Program-made: the position numbers and the translations under genes | The notes under the pieces: generated by a model | What the model was told of the DNA's origin: nothing | The model's input: the letters and a program-made list of their open reading frames with translations, nothing else | Databases searched by the model: none | Assembly: GCA_018136815.1 (NCBI GenBank) | Contig: CM030944.1 | Coordinates: forward strand, 1,550,456 to 1,614,455 | Direction of reading: 5' to 3' | Source of the DNA: Isochrysis galbana | Lineage: Eukaryota > Haptophyta > Isochrysidales > Isochrysidaceae | DNA length: 64,000 bases | Part shown: positions 33,341-45,002 of the stretch, piece after piece | How positions within the stretch are numbered: position 1 is the stretch's first letter | Layout of the letters: every line of letters begins with the position of its first letter

Positions 33341-33399
33341 GGCTTGAACGAGGGCGAGGACGGCGGCGAAAGCGACATCGAGCGAGAGGCGAGAGGCGA

Positions 33400-34375
33400 G
33401 GGTGAGTGAGAGGAGGGCTGTGATGGCAGGGGCTGGCGAGGCGAGGAGAGTTTGTAGGGTACGAGTATTACGAGAGCGAGAGCGACGAGAGCGAGAACGA
33501 CGGATGACGACTGACGACAGGACGTCGGACAACGATGCAGAAAACAACAGGATGCACCGACTCACGAACGCACCAGAATCATTCACCTAAACCAAGCAAA
33601 ACGTGAAATAACCGAGACCCCACATCGCCGGTAACTCAAACACGTCGCGAGAGACGGAGAGAGAGAGCGAGAGAGAGAGAGAGAGAATCCAAAGCGATGG
33701 TCGGAGCGTGTCTTCGCTTTGGATTTTCCCACCAAGGCGGAAAGTCGAAGAGGAACGTTATGCCGCGCAACCGCGGCGATCACATTGGATACAGATCGCA
33801 GCGAGGTATCCTTGCAATCGAAGAAATCTTGCTGTTGAGCGTGGACCTTCTAGACGTTTCTATCGAGCAACCCTGAGTAGCAACCAAGGGAGGAGAAGAC
33901 CAAAAACCAACGGGACCAAGGGCTTTCATGCAACTTGCATCAAGGGGAAAGATAACCCAAAACCAAAGCAGCGAATCTAAATCAATCTCCAAGGGGAGAT
34001 GGCAAACCAAGGACCAAGGAGAAAGATTCCCTCACCCAAGCAGCGAACCTAAATCGATCTCCGAGGGGAGATGGCAAACCGAACCTGATTGCCCCCAGAA
34101 GCAGGTAGAGAAACGCGGGGAGATAGCGAATTAAACCTTTTTGCGAGGCGCCTGGGAGGAAGAAAGGTGGGGAAACTTCCCTTCTCTTCGAGAGAAAGAG
34201 AGAGGGCGCTCCACAACCCTAGATCCTAGGCGTCAACGAGAAGTTTTTGACCGAGAACGAGAACGAGAGAATTATAACGATAAATACCGAACGAAGAGAA
34301 GAAAGAAGCCTAACGAGCGTCGATTCGCGAATGCGACAGCCTCCTCCCCCCCGCGCGCTCTCTCTCTCCTCGTCA
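33400..34375. repeat. GAGAGC-rich and 72-bp tandem tract, no gene
   Basis: 33440-33540 and 33650-33690 are GAGAGCGA-type runs. Near 33968 and 34040 a 72-bp unit (GCAGCGAA(T/C)CTAAATC(A/G)ATC and on) is repeated twice. Confidence 0.6.
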
Positions 34376-34520
34376 ACTAAGTTTATACTTAGTTCACATG
34401 AGGGAGGCGCCTCGTGCCCTCCCCCACAGGCGCTCCTATTCCCCTCCGGAGCTGCCTGTTGGCTGTTGGTCACCCTCATCCCTCAGATTGCTTCCGTTTG
34501 GCGGGCGCGGGTCAGGTGGC
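34375..34520 (+). repeat. palindrome-headed SINE-like element, short copy
   Basis: AACTAAGTTTATACTTAGTT at 34376 is followed by CACATGAGGGAGGCGCCTCG, as in the head at 28130-28210. The tail is not recognised. Confidence 0.6.
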
Positions 34521-35250
34521 GCACTTCCAGGCCCGCATGCCGCATGGGCCAGCACTCGTACTAATACTAACCTTCCCCCCCCCCCTTCTTGGCTCTTGGT
34601 CACCAGGCCGATAGTAGGCCGGTCACTCGCACGCTTTTTAACCACTATTTTCCATCGCCCTCCAGGGTGGCTCCAAGGATTCCCCAGGGAGCCCCCTTAC
34701 CTGCCCCCCCCCCCCGGCGCGAACTCCCTCTACCCCACGAAAATTCATGGCGTCGGTGAGTGACTCCCCCGCCTTATCCGGCCCATGGAGGTCTATTTTG
34801 GGAGAATGACTGGGAGGATCGCGCATCGCGCGCGTGAGGGAATCAAACAAAGCAGTGAATGTCGGGCGAATCCCCATAACAAACGCGGAGGTTCCGCGTC
34901 GGCCGATCGCCGGCTGTCAATTTTTTGTCGCTTTTTGTGCTTTTCTTCGCCGTGCCGACTGCGCGCGCCATGGCCCCCCTCCCCCCTCTGGGGAGACCTG
35001 CTGGTCCTCCCAGCTGGGCGGCTGGGCGGCTCATGGGGGCAGTGGAGGCTGGGGCTTCGCCGCTGGCCCCTTGCCTCCCCCTCGCTCGCGCCGCCGGCCT
35101 CGGGGGCCGTCCTGGCCGTCCTGTGGGTCTGTGGCTCACGAGAGGGTGGGGGTGGTCAGTACGCTTTGGTGAGGGTCTGGGCGAAGGAGTGCGAGTGGCG
35201 TTGCGCGGTCGTGGGAGGGTCTGGAAGCGGGTGTGTTGAATGAATCATTG
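34521..35250. other. intergenic with diverged SINE-like block
   Basis: 34960-35110 (CTGGTCCTCCCAGCTGGG through GCCTCCCCCTCGCTCGCG) resembles the body of the 25.9- and 42.2-kb SINE-like copies at a distance. No gene is seen. Confidence 0.35.
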
Positions 35251-35269
35251 AATGCGAATGCTCAGCACT

Positions 35270-35535
35270 CAGCACATGCCAAAAGGCCTGGCTTGAGGAT
35301 GACTGCCAGGCCCCTCCGGAGGGGCGTCAGTGCCTGAGGGGAGGGGCGCGAGGCACCCCCCCATGACCCCAGGTTGCAACCCGAGCCCATAAGTAGAGCA
35401 CAAGGGGACGTTGCCGCAAGCAGCAAGGCGGGTAGCGAGGCGCGAGGCGCGCGAGCAAGAAAGGGGAATGGGCGTGGCTACAGTAGCATACCCCAAAGCC
35501 ATGCGTGAGGCGAGAATATTAAAATGTTTTTTTTG
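35270..35535 (+). repeat. SINE-like tail copy
   Basis: Matches 5930-6110 over CATAAGTAGAGCACAAGGGG and the end GCGAGAATATTAAAATG plus T-run. Confidence 0.6.
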
Positions 35536-36298
35536 AGCCACCGCCATTGAGGACAAACTAGTTCGTGCACCAACAAGTAGTTCATACACACACGTCACAT
35601 CCACACAGCTCTCCTCACAGCCCACATGAGGTGGGCCGATGGTGGCGGAGTGCACTGCTGAGTAAGTACCCACTTCACGCGGCTGCGAAACACAGTTAAT
35701 GGCTCAGACATGAGAGACAGCTTTGACAAGAAATAGTATAGTCTAACCGGCCAAGGTGAAGCTACTTGCCCGAAGGGGTGAGCGAGCATATCATCGACGT
35801 CGCCGACGTCGAAAGGCTATAGTAGTATATGCTTCGGTAGGAAAATGCAGTGAGGACGAATGGAGAATATCACGATGCGTGTCAGCAAGAAGCACGCTTT
35901 CTCCGACGACTACCTCATCGAAGTTCCATGTGATTCTTGCATAAGCTCCTGCAGTGCAGGGGCCCGAGGGGTTTGAGCAAGAGAGGAGGGGCGAGGAAGG
36001 CTTGCCCCAAGGCGAGCCGCAAGCCCACATCCACGTGAGCCCAAAGTAGCAAGAAGCCACGCCGTTAAAACTCGGTCAAAATGAGAGGAAGCTAATCCTT
36101 TGCTGGCAGACATCGTGTCTACGCGCCCACGCCACGCAGCACACGTTTTGGGGCGCAGCCCAGAACAAGCGAAATTTCAGGTTCGTCTGTTCAAGCTCCG
36201 TCGCTTGCCGTGTAGAAATGTAAGCCTAGTGTCGCTTAGGAAGCACATGGTGCATGCATACGCAAGGAACCACGCGTGAAGGCGTTGTACACACGCAC
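35536..36298. other. intergenic or unresolved 3' exons
   Basis: The minus-strand gene at 36299-37221 should continue here, since exon 2 ends in the middle of a codon, but no further exon could be fixed. Confidence 0.3.
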
Positions 36299-37221
36299 CT
36301 AAAGAGGTCGTCCTTCCCATGAATCGATGCACAAACCGCACGCATCATCTCTTTCTGCTCCTCGTCAATCAGAGCTTCGGCGTCGGCAGGTTGCAATGCC
36401 TTGAACTCAAGTGCCAACGCCTGCAAAGCAAGCATCGATCCGAGTCAACCAATTGCAAAGACGGTCCTCGCATGCAGCGCAAGCTGCGTGCTGATGTGCG
36501 GCATGGGCGGCCAAAGTGATGGCCTCCTCTGGTGTCCGCGAGCAGCTTTCCATCGATTTAAGCTAGGATCATGTGGATAACCATATCCCGAGCCCTTGCT
36601 CATCTGCACTCTCCAGCGCGTTTTTTAGCACACGTGGACGACATAGCGGAAGGCTTTAGGACAGCGCCCGCGCATTGACGGCCGGCGCATGGGAGGAAAC
36701 CTAGAACCAGGCGACATCTACGCGCGCACCTTCCTTTCCGTGCCGTTCATGGTAGACTCCACCTTCTTCCCAAACTCCATCTGCTTGCACTTGACACTCT
36801 CACCGTGGCCTTGCTCGCCGCACCACCACTGCAGCAGGACCTCCCGACGCGCGACGAAGTCCTTGCGATTGCGCACTCTCGCACATACCTGGCGCTTAGT
36901 CGCGGCGTCCTCTGTTGACTGATCGGCGCACCACGCGTCCATCATCTCATGCCTCTCCGGGTTGGTCGCGTCGACGGCCTGCCCATCGACCAGCCCTTTC
37001 TGTATGGCAGCCTTGAGCTTGTCAACACGCGAAATCTTCTCGCTCTCCTCAGTGGCCGAAGCGATCGCATCAGTCAGCGACCACCTCAGGCACAGTGGCC
37101 CCTGGTCGTGCCCTCTGCCTGGCTCACACCACCAGCGGAGCGCTGAAGCGGTCTCCTTTGCCGAGTACTGGGCGTCAGAGCCCAGCGCTGCGCAGAGCGT
37201 GGCGAGCGTGGCGGCGCGCAT
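36299..37221 (-). CDS. unknown gene with WWC motifs (two exons resolved, 3' end not found)
   Basis: Exon 1 runs 37221-36730 from the ATG (MRAATLATLCAALGSDAQYS) and exon 2 runs 36420-36299, each next to GT or AG signals. Exon 1 holds three related Trp/Cys motifs about 70 residues apart: RWWCEPGRG...LCLRW, MMDAWCADQ and LLQWWCGEQGHGESVKCKQM. Between them are amphipathic helices. The hydrophobic N-terminus may be a signal peptide. Exon 2 is acidic and helical (ALQPADAEALIDEEQKEMMR). Exon 2 ends in the middle of a codon, so at least one more exon is expected below 36299. Family not recognised. Upstream is a poly-C/CT tract that runs straight into a Copia LTR. Confidence 0.6.
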
Positions 37222-37371
37222 CGGAGCGCGCGATCGCACACGCCACTTGTCGTTCACACCACCTTCACCTCCTTCGCGTCCGTCCCCCCTCCCCCCCCCC
37301 TCCCCCCCCCCCCCCCCCCCCTCCTCTCTCTCGACTCCTCCCTCCACCCCTCTTCTCTCTCTCTCTCTCTC

Positions 37372-40224
37372 TGTTTGATCCACCCAGCATATGGTGGTCC
37401 GTGAATAGATAGTAGTGTTGTGTAGACCAATGATAACATCGTGCGGCTAGCACTCGTGACGGCGACGCAAGGACTCAAGTCAAGGTCGACGTTGCCACAC
37501 GCATAGTAGCACTGAGATATCTACAACAAAACACGACTTAAGATAAAACACTCCCCCACAGCGATATCGCTGGACAATCAGGCATCCTCATTCAATAGGT
37601 TACGACGATGATGCAGGAACGATGTTTTGTCCAAACATTTGGTAAAAATATCAGCTGTCATCTTTGATGTGGATATCCAATGTGGCACGGAGATGCGGTG
37701 AAGAAATTGTTCTCGAGCATATAGCAGCCAACGAAGATAATGACGGGTTCGAGCCGTTACACCAGGATTTTTAATGGAATCTCGAGTAGCTGAATTGTCG
37801 GTGAAGATGCGAATCGGCAGCTGTTGTGGATTGTCAAGGAATTCGAAGAGATGAAGAGTGAATTGAAGATTTCGGGCTGAAAGAGCATAGATAGCGAGAT
37901 AGCGGTCTCCGCCTCAGCAGATGACTGTGCGACAAGTTTGAGCTTCTTGGATTGGTAGGAGATTGATGCTCCCCCATACTTGATCACATATCCAGCAAAG
38001 GGCTTAGCCAGGGAACCCCAAGATGAATCAGCGTATACCTCAAGTGTCGTGTTAGTCCCATCATACGTTAGCCCAAGCTGCTTAGTATTAGTAATTATTA
38101 GTATGGCGAAGATAGCTGACAATACCGAGAGCGGCATCATAATTTTCCGGTGAAGGGTCTTGCATGAATTGACATAAGAAAGAGACATGGAATGAGATGT
38201 CAGGTCGAGTGATAGTCACCCACAATAGAGATCCCATGAGTTGGAGGTAGGATTTCGACCGCATTCGAGACCTATCAACGTCAGTTGTGGCACCAGTCAA
38301 TTTGTGAGAAAATCATCAATTTTGGAAGAACAAATAGGAGTGCTGAAGGATTTTGTCGTTCGCTCGCTCAGAAAGGTGGTAGCTATCTCTTATTCAATGT
38401 ATTTGGTTTGACGAAGGGTCATACGTCGGCTAGATCGCTCACGAATAATTTCGAAACCGAGGAATCGAGATGGCTCACCAATAATGCTAACATTGAACCT
38501 TTTCGAATATTGGTTGATGAATGAGTCCACCAGTTCTTTTCGCCCCTTTGGGAACCGTATCAGCATATTGTCGACATACAAGGCTAGGTAGATCGTGGAG
38601 CCATCCTCGTGAGTTCTTTTGAAGAAGTTAGGTTCAATGGTAGATTGTTCGAAACCAGCCTTAGTGAGTGTGGTTGTATTGGTGATCATGTATTGGTAGC
38701 CGGCTTGTTTGGTGCCCTCAAGTGGTGCGAGGAGTAGGCACGCAGCGTAGCTGGGGTCCTCAAAACCAGTAGGTTGGATTATGTACAGCGGGTTCCCATC
38801 CATGTCGGCCGACGAGAATGCTTTGACTGTGTCAACTTCAAGAAGAAGAGGGTGCAACCTCAGGTTTGGTTGTTTTTTCCGCAAGTGCCCCCCATGTGGA
38901 CGGTATAAGTTCTACTTAAAGGACCCCCTTATTATAGTACAAACGGGATCTCCGCGGCATTTGCGCCGATGGTCGGGCGGCGGAGGTGTCCAGGCACCAG
39001 GCACTGCCCGGCGGGAACCGCGTCGGTCGGCGAGGTGGTGATGTACTTCACAGTCGGCGGGCGACGACCACTCGGTGGTGTGCGGGGTGCGTCATTAGTG
39101 TTATGACCTACGCATCGAATTAATCATACGCTGCCCCCTTGAGGTGAGGCCCTTACCCTTTGGCAGGCTAAACCGCCACGATTTCCGTTTCCACGCCATT
39201 AACAAGAAAAGGAAGGTTATTGCGACGCTTACTCCCAGCGCGATTCCAAACTGTATGGCGGGGAGGGTGTCAGATGGGGAGCTCCCCAGGGAGCTCCCAA
39301 TCAGAGGGGCGCGGGGGAAGGGGGGGTGTCAGACTAGCTCCCAATCAGAGGGGCGCGGGGAAAAGGTGGGACGCGGGGGAGAAGGGGCGCGGGGGGAGAA
39401 GGGTGGGGCGCGGGGGGAGAAGGGGCACAGGGGCGCGGGGGGAGGGGCGGGCGGGGGAGGGGCGCGCGGGGCAGGGTGCAGAGGATGAACCACCACGCTC
39501 CCGGCTTGGCCGCTGAGGCACAGGAGGCACAGCAGGCTCGGGAGGCACGCCTTGCTGGCCACGACCCGGTCCCCACGCAGAGCGCGATCGACACCGACAC
39601 GGACGCCGCACCCAAAACGGAGGGCGCAGAATCCGACGCCTGTCGAGCAACCGCCCTCACCACCTCACAAAACACGTGTTCTTCGCCGCCACCCCTCCTT
39701 GTAGGATCGAGGTTCAGGGATGGGGCCGGCAGGAGCTGCTGCCATGAGAGCTTCTGCAATCTGTTGTGCAACAACTCGTTGTGAGGACTCCCCCACGACC
39801 GGAGCGGTCGCAGCAGGCGAGACAGCCGCAGAGAGGCCAGACTGGGTTGGGATTTGTGGGCTAGAGACTCGGAGATGTCCGGGGTGATGCAAGAGAGCAG
39901 CTTGATAACAAGTTGATCGTCCGATTTCTGCTTGTCGGATGCGGATGGCCGTTTCGCATTGAGGCTGTGTAGGTGAGTGATGAGGTTGATGATGGAATGC
40001 TCATTACTACCGACCGTTAGTATGGAGACAGCATCCCATTCAGTATCATGGGCTATTAGAGTTAGATCATCTACTTGTTGATGGCATTGATCATAGAGGA
40101 TTCTGTACGCCTTAGCTCCGTCGTGTGGAGCTTGGGAAGTAAGCATCTCTCGCAGGTTGGAGTTGGAGACGTGTTCCATTAGGTAAGAGAACAGGATTCT
40201 CTTCCTCTTGATGTGATCATTCAA
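37372..40224 (-). mobile_element. Ty1/Copia fossil with nested foreign DNA
   Basis: Read on the minus strand: gag-like coding (40224 to about 39660), reverse transcriptase (38884-38390), RNase H (about 38190-37757), a polypurine tract (GTGGGGGAG), and a 3' LTR of 179 bp (37550-37372). The LTR is bounded by TGTTT...AAACA. Unrelated GC-rich DNA occupies about 38890-39640. No 5' LTR is seen. The element is broken in several places and its 5' end is lost; it looks moderately old. Confidence 0.85.
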
Positions 40225-40439
40225 TTGTTGCCTTGCGGCGCGCGCGAAAATGCGCGCGGGAACTGTTTTACCAGTAGAACGTCAATATCAGTACACTGGG
40301 CGGTCCGCGCTTTCAATCCATCCTTTGCACATGCTAACGTGGACCAAGGTTTTGTGCCGAAGCTTGCAGCCTTGCCTCTCTTCTCTCACATTTCCTGTGC
40401 ATCGTCGATCGTCTGATCGGCTACCTGTATATTTGTGGC

Positions 40440-40690
40440 ATGCCGACAATCACGCATACGCATACATAGGAAACCAAGCGGAGACGTTGAGGAGTTCACA
40501 AAGAATTTGCTCGCGTGGTGGGCAACTCATCATGAGAAGTTTCCTCATTGGGCTCTCGCTGCGAGACTGGCCTTTTGCATCAGTGGCGAAGGAGATAAAT
40601 CCAACAAAAGAACGGAATATCCGCTTCCAGACGAATACACGTTAGACGGCAAAACAAAAAACAGCCCTCGACGAGACGCGAGACGGGCGT
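40440..40690 (+). pseudogene. possible hAT transposase dimerisation-domain fragment
   Basis: The frame FTKNLLAWWATHHEKFPHWA, then LAARLAFCIS, has the WW....FP.....AR..L pattern of the C-terminal hAT dimerisation domain. After that the match is lost. It is short and diverged, so the call is tentative, but a hAT-type MITE is present in the same window. Confidence 0.4.
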
Positions 40691-40789
40691 AGACCACATC
40701 CACATCACCAAGGCGCTACAAAGAACTCAAAACAAACACCGGCGCCTCACGGGTCCCGACAACTGGGGGAAACGACTAACGTTTCCGGA

Positions 40790-41080
40790 CAATGTCTGGG
40801 CTCTGGGCGCACTTGGCCGAGCTATATACTTCACCTATGTTGACTGCGAGAGATACGCATCTACATCTCAAACACATAACGCATCGGCGCATAGCCACGG
40901 CCAACAGATTCGCGAACAACAACGACAAAACTGCCGCTTCTGCAAAGCAGATGACGAATCACGAATCCTCTACGCATTTGGCATTTGGGAGAGTGCCCGC
41001 GGCTAATAACCAACATCTTCGACACTCTTGACAACCTAGCCAGACACCCCGGCACGCCAACCAAAACGCAAGAGGACACA
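40790..41080 (+). pseudogene. LINE C-terminal fragment
   Basis: LTARDTHLHLKHITHRRIAT ANRFANN is nearly the same as the stretch before the Cys/His knuckle of the LINE at 43.9 kb (DSYMHFKHVLHRRIATANRF). The following Cys/His part is present in another frame, so the copy is decayed. Confidence 0.7.
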
Positions 41081-41117
41081 ACTGTAGATAGACTCTTTAT
41101 ACCGCACCCCCGACACC

Positions 41118-41265
41118 AAACAAAAAGGAACGAGGGGGGGAAGGCGAGGATACGGATACGGAGCGGCGGGAGATAAGGGCGATGACGGGCGAGGGTAGAG
41201 TATACCGAACTAGCGATAGGCGATAGGTGTGTAGCCCTGAAACTTCAGATTCTTTTTTCTTCTTC
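41118..41265 (+). repeat. dispersed repeat B, opposite-strand copy
   Basis: Ends ATAGGTGTGTAGCCCTGAAA CTTCAGATTCTTTTTT, the T-tailed reading direction of the repeat at 8693-8830. Confidence 0.7.
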
Positions 41266-41291
41266 TTTTTTAATTTTATAAACCCCAAACA

Positions 41292-41492
41292 CCACTATCT
41301 CACGCACACTTACAGTAACACGTAGAACACTAACGTAAACAGAGTGCGCGCGTGAGAGAGGGGAAAAGGGGGAAAGAGAAAAAGAAGAGAGGGGGCCCGT
41401 CGCCTCTCCTCACGTGAAGAGGGAGACCTCACAGGACTTAGAAAGTAAATACGGGGGAGGACGGAGGAGAGGACGGAGGGGCATCCGTAACA
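41292..41492 (-). mobile_element. Copia-type solo LTR
   Basis: Minus strand TGTTACGGATGCCCCTCC through CTACGTGTTACTGTAAGTGT matches the LTR at 11430-11640 with scattered differences. No internal sequence lies beside it, so it is a recombined solo LTR. The outer end is uncertain by some tens of bases. Confidence 0.75.
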
Positions 41493-41621
41493 CTCCCACG
41501 CTTGCCTCGCTGGCCATGGCCATGGGAGCCTCCCAGAGCCCAGAGGCCTCTGTCCGGTGTCTGCCTGGCGACCAGGGATCCAGGGATGGGAGATGGGAGG
41601 GGAGGGGGAGGTGTTGCGGTA

Positions 41622-41685
41622 AGGGGGAGAGCCGCCCTTTAGGTTTCCCAAAGAGAGGCCCTCTCTCTTTGTTTTCCCATGAACA
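41622..41685 (+). repeat. short dispersed repeat D, second copy
   Basis: Matches 27885-27960 on the opposite strand. Confidence 0.7.
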
Positions 41686-42601
41686 CCAGTTGAACTTCTC
41701 GCACCACCCCTGTATGTATATGTATGTGACAACAAACAACAATCCCCTTCTTCTCACATATAATTAATATGTACTATGTACTACTCATCTATATCTATGC
41801 CCTATTTCTATTTGTCTATTAACTTCTTAATAGTCTCACCGCACACGCGGCCGTGGACCCTCTACTTTCTACTCACGCAGCAAACCTTTCTACACCCCCT
41901 CTCTCCCGGCCCTTTCCCCCCCGCCATCAGGCGACTCCCCCCGTGCACTACTAGGGGGATAGGGGAAAAGGGCTTAGATATGGTCGGTGGCCCGCGCTCC
42001 CCCCCGGTGATCCGTTCCCCCCTTCCTCCTATGCCTACCGGGCTGGCGGCGTTCTCAGTCCCGACTTCTCCTGTAAACAGGTGCGGGACTTACATATTTT
42101 CCGGTGAGCGGAGCACTCGCTCCGCCCACCCCCTTCTCCGCGCTCTCTCTCCCCTCTCCTGCAGGCACGCGCGATGGCGCGCCTGCGACAGGCCTGCAGC
42201 TGCCTCTGGCGACCCCTGGAGGCTCCTGGAGGCCAGCTCAGGGGGCAGAGGAGGCTGGGGCTGGGCCCTGGTCTCCCCTGCCTCTCCCTCGCTGGCGCTC
42301 CTGGGCCTCAGGGGCCCCCAGTCTGCACCTGTCTGCCTGTCGAACAGGGGGGAGGGGGGTTGGAGCGATGGGCTGGCCACGAGGGGCCAGGACGCGCGAA
42401 TCAGGCGAGCCTGTCAGGGAGAGAGTGGGTCAGCAGGGCAGTGGCCTCCTGGCAAGCCATCAGGCATGCCAGGAGGATGGGTGGTTCCTCCCCCACGGCA
42501 GGGGAGGAGTGGAGAGAGAGGGGGGCTCGTGCCCCCCCATGGGCGAACGTACCAAGTATAAACTTAGTTGACTATTGAAAACTATTGTTATAGTTTTAGC
42601 G

Positions 42602-43429
42602 ATGGAGCGCGCGCCGACCGCTCCCACCTCCCAGCCCCCCGCCGCCACGACACCCCACCGGGGCCGCCCCAAGCCGCCGGAGCCGAAGCGCTCACAGGCC
42701 GCCCCCCTGACTGACAGCGATGTCGATATGATCCTTCCGCCCTCGCCGCCCCAACAGCCACACAAGCAGGGAACAGGCAGAGTCCTGTTCCCTGCAGACC
42801 AACAGGGCCAGCATCTGGCCCTCCCACCAGCCTCTGCGGCCGCTCCCCCACAACAAGGACTCCCCATGGTGGGTGGCAGCCCTGCTGCCACCCCCATGGA
42901 GGCAACTCCTACCGTCAGTGCACCCCTCGGGGGCGGGCACTTCACTCAACAAACAATCCTTGGAGCCTTTACGGCTTCCAACCCCTCAAACATCAATCCA
43001 CAGAAGTCGTACGCCCAGGCGGCCGGCCCCAAAGGGAAGCAACCACAAGAAGCACAGAAGGCCCCTTCTCTGCCCCACCAACATCCACCGCCGCCCTCGC
43101 GCAAGCGAGCGGACCCGCAGTCGGAACCCAAGCCAATCCAAACACACAACACACAATTCGCTTCACCCCCTCATGATGATGAGGAGGAACCGGATGACAC
43201 TCCTTTCTTCATCCAGCTAGCCCAGCTAGCTGAAGACAAGAAGGAGATCAAAAGCGAGGATGTAGCAACCTACATGAAATTTCTTCTCTCAAAGCTTGAG
43301 GGGCTTGATGCCACCCCAGATGGGATGGATAAAGGACGCAAAGGTCCATGGATATTCTATGTCGATGAAGACGCGCACGACCAATTCAAGGCCGCATACC
43401 GGATCCAAGCTAATACACGCCACCGCTAA
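42602..43429 (+). CDS. LINE ORF1, Pro/Gln-rich
   Basis: A 275-residue frame from the ATG at 42602 (MERAPTAPTSQPPAATTPHR). The first 200 residues are Pro/Gln/Ala-rich and basic, suited to RNA binding. A helical acidic part follows (FFIQLAQLAEDKKEIKSEDV ATYMKFLL). No CCHC knuckle is seen. The same start recurs at 28050. Confidence 0.7.
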   Translation: MERAPTAPTSQPPAATTPHRGRPKPPEPKRSQAAPLTDSDVDMILPPSPPQQPHKQGTGRVLFPADQQGQHLALPPASAAAPPQQGLPMVGGSPAATPMEATPTVSAPLGGGHFTQQTILGAFTASNPSNINPQKSYAQAAGPKGKQPQEAQKAPSLPHQHPPPPSRKRADPQSEPKPIQTHNTQFASPPHDDEEEPDDTPFFIQLAQLAEDKKEIKSEDVATYMKFLLSKLEGLDATPDGMDKGRKGPWIFYVDEDAHDQFKAAYRIQANTRHR

Positions 43430-44483
43430 TTATATAGACCTTCTCAAAAAACAAGCGAAGTCCCCTCCCTTGGCTCCGGAGGAGCACGAGTTGACCCCCC
43501 AAGAAGATCCGGACGCACACGACGTAGGAGACATTCTAGTTGACAAGGAACATCGTCACTATATGCGCCGGAATGGCGACTATCACGTAGTTCAGCTTAA
43601 CGTTATGGGAGAGCCCCATGTCCATGAGAGGGCCAACCCACAGCCAACTCCGGACGACTTATACACTCCGCTGAAATGGGGCAGAGCATACGACGGCCCG
43701 GCCGAGATGGCGTATCCGATTCCACAAGAATACGCATGCAAAGACGCGCATAAATCCCTGGAGGATGTTAACGTCAAGGCGCTGACTAAAGCTTTTCTTG
43801 CAATGAGGAAAACAAAGAAGCAAAAATCCACATTGAGGTGGGAAAAACGATTGCCGGACCTCTCCGGGAAATGGAAACAAGTATCTCAGCTATACAAATA
43901 CAACTTTTTAACGCCTAGAGACTCATATATGCACTTCAAACACGTCCTGCATAGGAGAATAGCGACGGCGAACCGGTTCGCCGACGATCCGACGTGCCGC
44001 TTTTGCGGCGTAGCCCCTGAGAGCTCTACCCACATAGCCGCGTGCATCGCGACGGAGCCCATTTTCGAGTTCATAGAAGGACTTCTGGGGATGAATCTAA
44101 GGCCGGGCTCTGAATTAGCACAGCGTCTCTTTTGCTACCAGGTAGACAGACCGCATCCCTCCTCGGGGTACCTAGGTATCCTAGCGTGGAGATACATCCT
44201 CACGGACTTTTACAACATTCAATATGGCAACGCGGACGGTAGGTCCGTTAGGACTATCTTAAGAGCGATCTTTACGAGATACCACTTATTAGTAACGGCG
44301 AAGGCCGGGTTCTTCCAGAGGTTAAAAAAACAACGAGAGAACATGGGGCTACACGCCCCGAGCAACAAACACATTCGTAAAATGATAAGCCCTCTATACA
44401 CTATAGATAAGGATTTCAACCTAGAAGCATCCGGGGACCTCTTGCAGGCGGCGAGAGGCCTGGATATAAGGAACATTGCCTAG
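43430..44483 (+). pseudogene. LINE ORF2 C-terminal part
   Basis: The open frame runs from within the end of ORF1 to the stop at 44483. It includes HVLHRRIATANRF and the Cys/His knuckle TCRFCGVAPESSTHIAACIA typical of LINE ORF2 ends. It closes DLLQAARGLDIRNIA. Endonuclease and reverse transcriptase are missing. Confidence 0.75.
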
Positions 44484-44867
44484 GGTAACCAGATCCCTAA
44501 GTAAGAATCACATCGGAACATGAATTAAGATCTCACGTTATACCAATGAGAAGAGTCCGAATCGGAATTAGACCAAGAGACGAGCCACAGTCTCCCACCC
44601 CCTTCTCTCTGACTCCCGGCCGAAGCAGCGCGCGCGGCCTCCCTGGAACCAGCTTCTCCGCTAAAAGAGGGAACTGGGGAAGGGGAAAGGGGGTTGTTAG
44701 GGGTTAAGGTTGGGTAGCAGGGAGGTACACTAGCAAACTGCCTCACGCCGTGCACGTAGCGGGAATTTTTAAGAAGATTTTTTTTAAACTTAGTTGACTA
44801 TTTCTATTTGTCTAGCTATATCTATGACGTGCGCGCGCAGCGCGCACACGCTCTAGCCGCTAGTCTA

Positions 44868-45002
44868 TGCGAAATTTCGAATTTCGAGCGAAATTTCGAC
44901 GAAATTTGGGTCGAGCGGTAGCGAAATTTGAGTCGAGCCGTAGCGAATAGCGAAATTTGGGTCGGGGCGAGCGAAATTTCGCAACAAAATTTGGGTGGGT
45001 CC
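44868..45002 (+). repeat. GAAATTTCG/GAAATTTGGG word array
   Basis: GCGAAATTTCGAATTTCG and repeated GCGAAATTTGGGTCG words fill 135 bp. The order of words resembles the AAATGTC and AAATATC arrays elsewhere with a third inner word. No TAGG terminus was found here. Confidence 0.6.

Larger units (their letters stand above)
42577..44785 (+). mobile_element. LINE, internally deleted
   Basis: Flanked by the 17-bp duplication AAACTTAGTTGACTATT (42560-42576 and 44786-44802). It consists of a short leader, ORF1 (42602-43429), the C-terminal part of ORF2 to the stop at 44483, and a 3' UTR of about 300 bp ending GAAGATTTTTTTT. No reverse transcriptase YADD-type motif is found, so this copy cannot copy itself; a fuller relative must exist. 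Truncated relatives lie at 9064-9665, 11885-12140, 27955-28050 and 40790-41080. Confidence 0.85.
41819..44797 (-). mobile_element. SINE-like element split by a LINE insertion
   Basis: The SINE-like body (41819-42573) closely matches 25527-26280. It carries its own 17-bp duplication CTATTTCTATTTGTCTA at 41802-41818 and 44798-44814. The right-hand copy now lies beyond the LINE, so the LINE landed at the palindromic end of this element after it had inserted. Confidence 0.85.

Noticed and set aside
39144-39520. Gly/Arg-rich frames inside the Copia fossil as an inserted gene
   Set aside because: Low-complexity GGGGCGCGGG repeats explain them.
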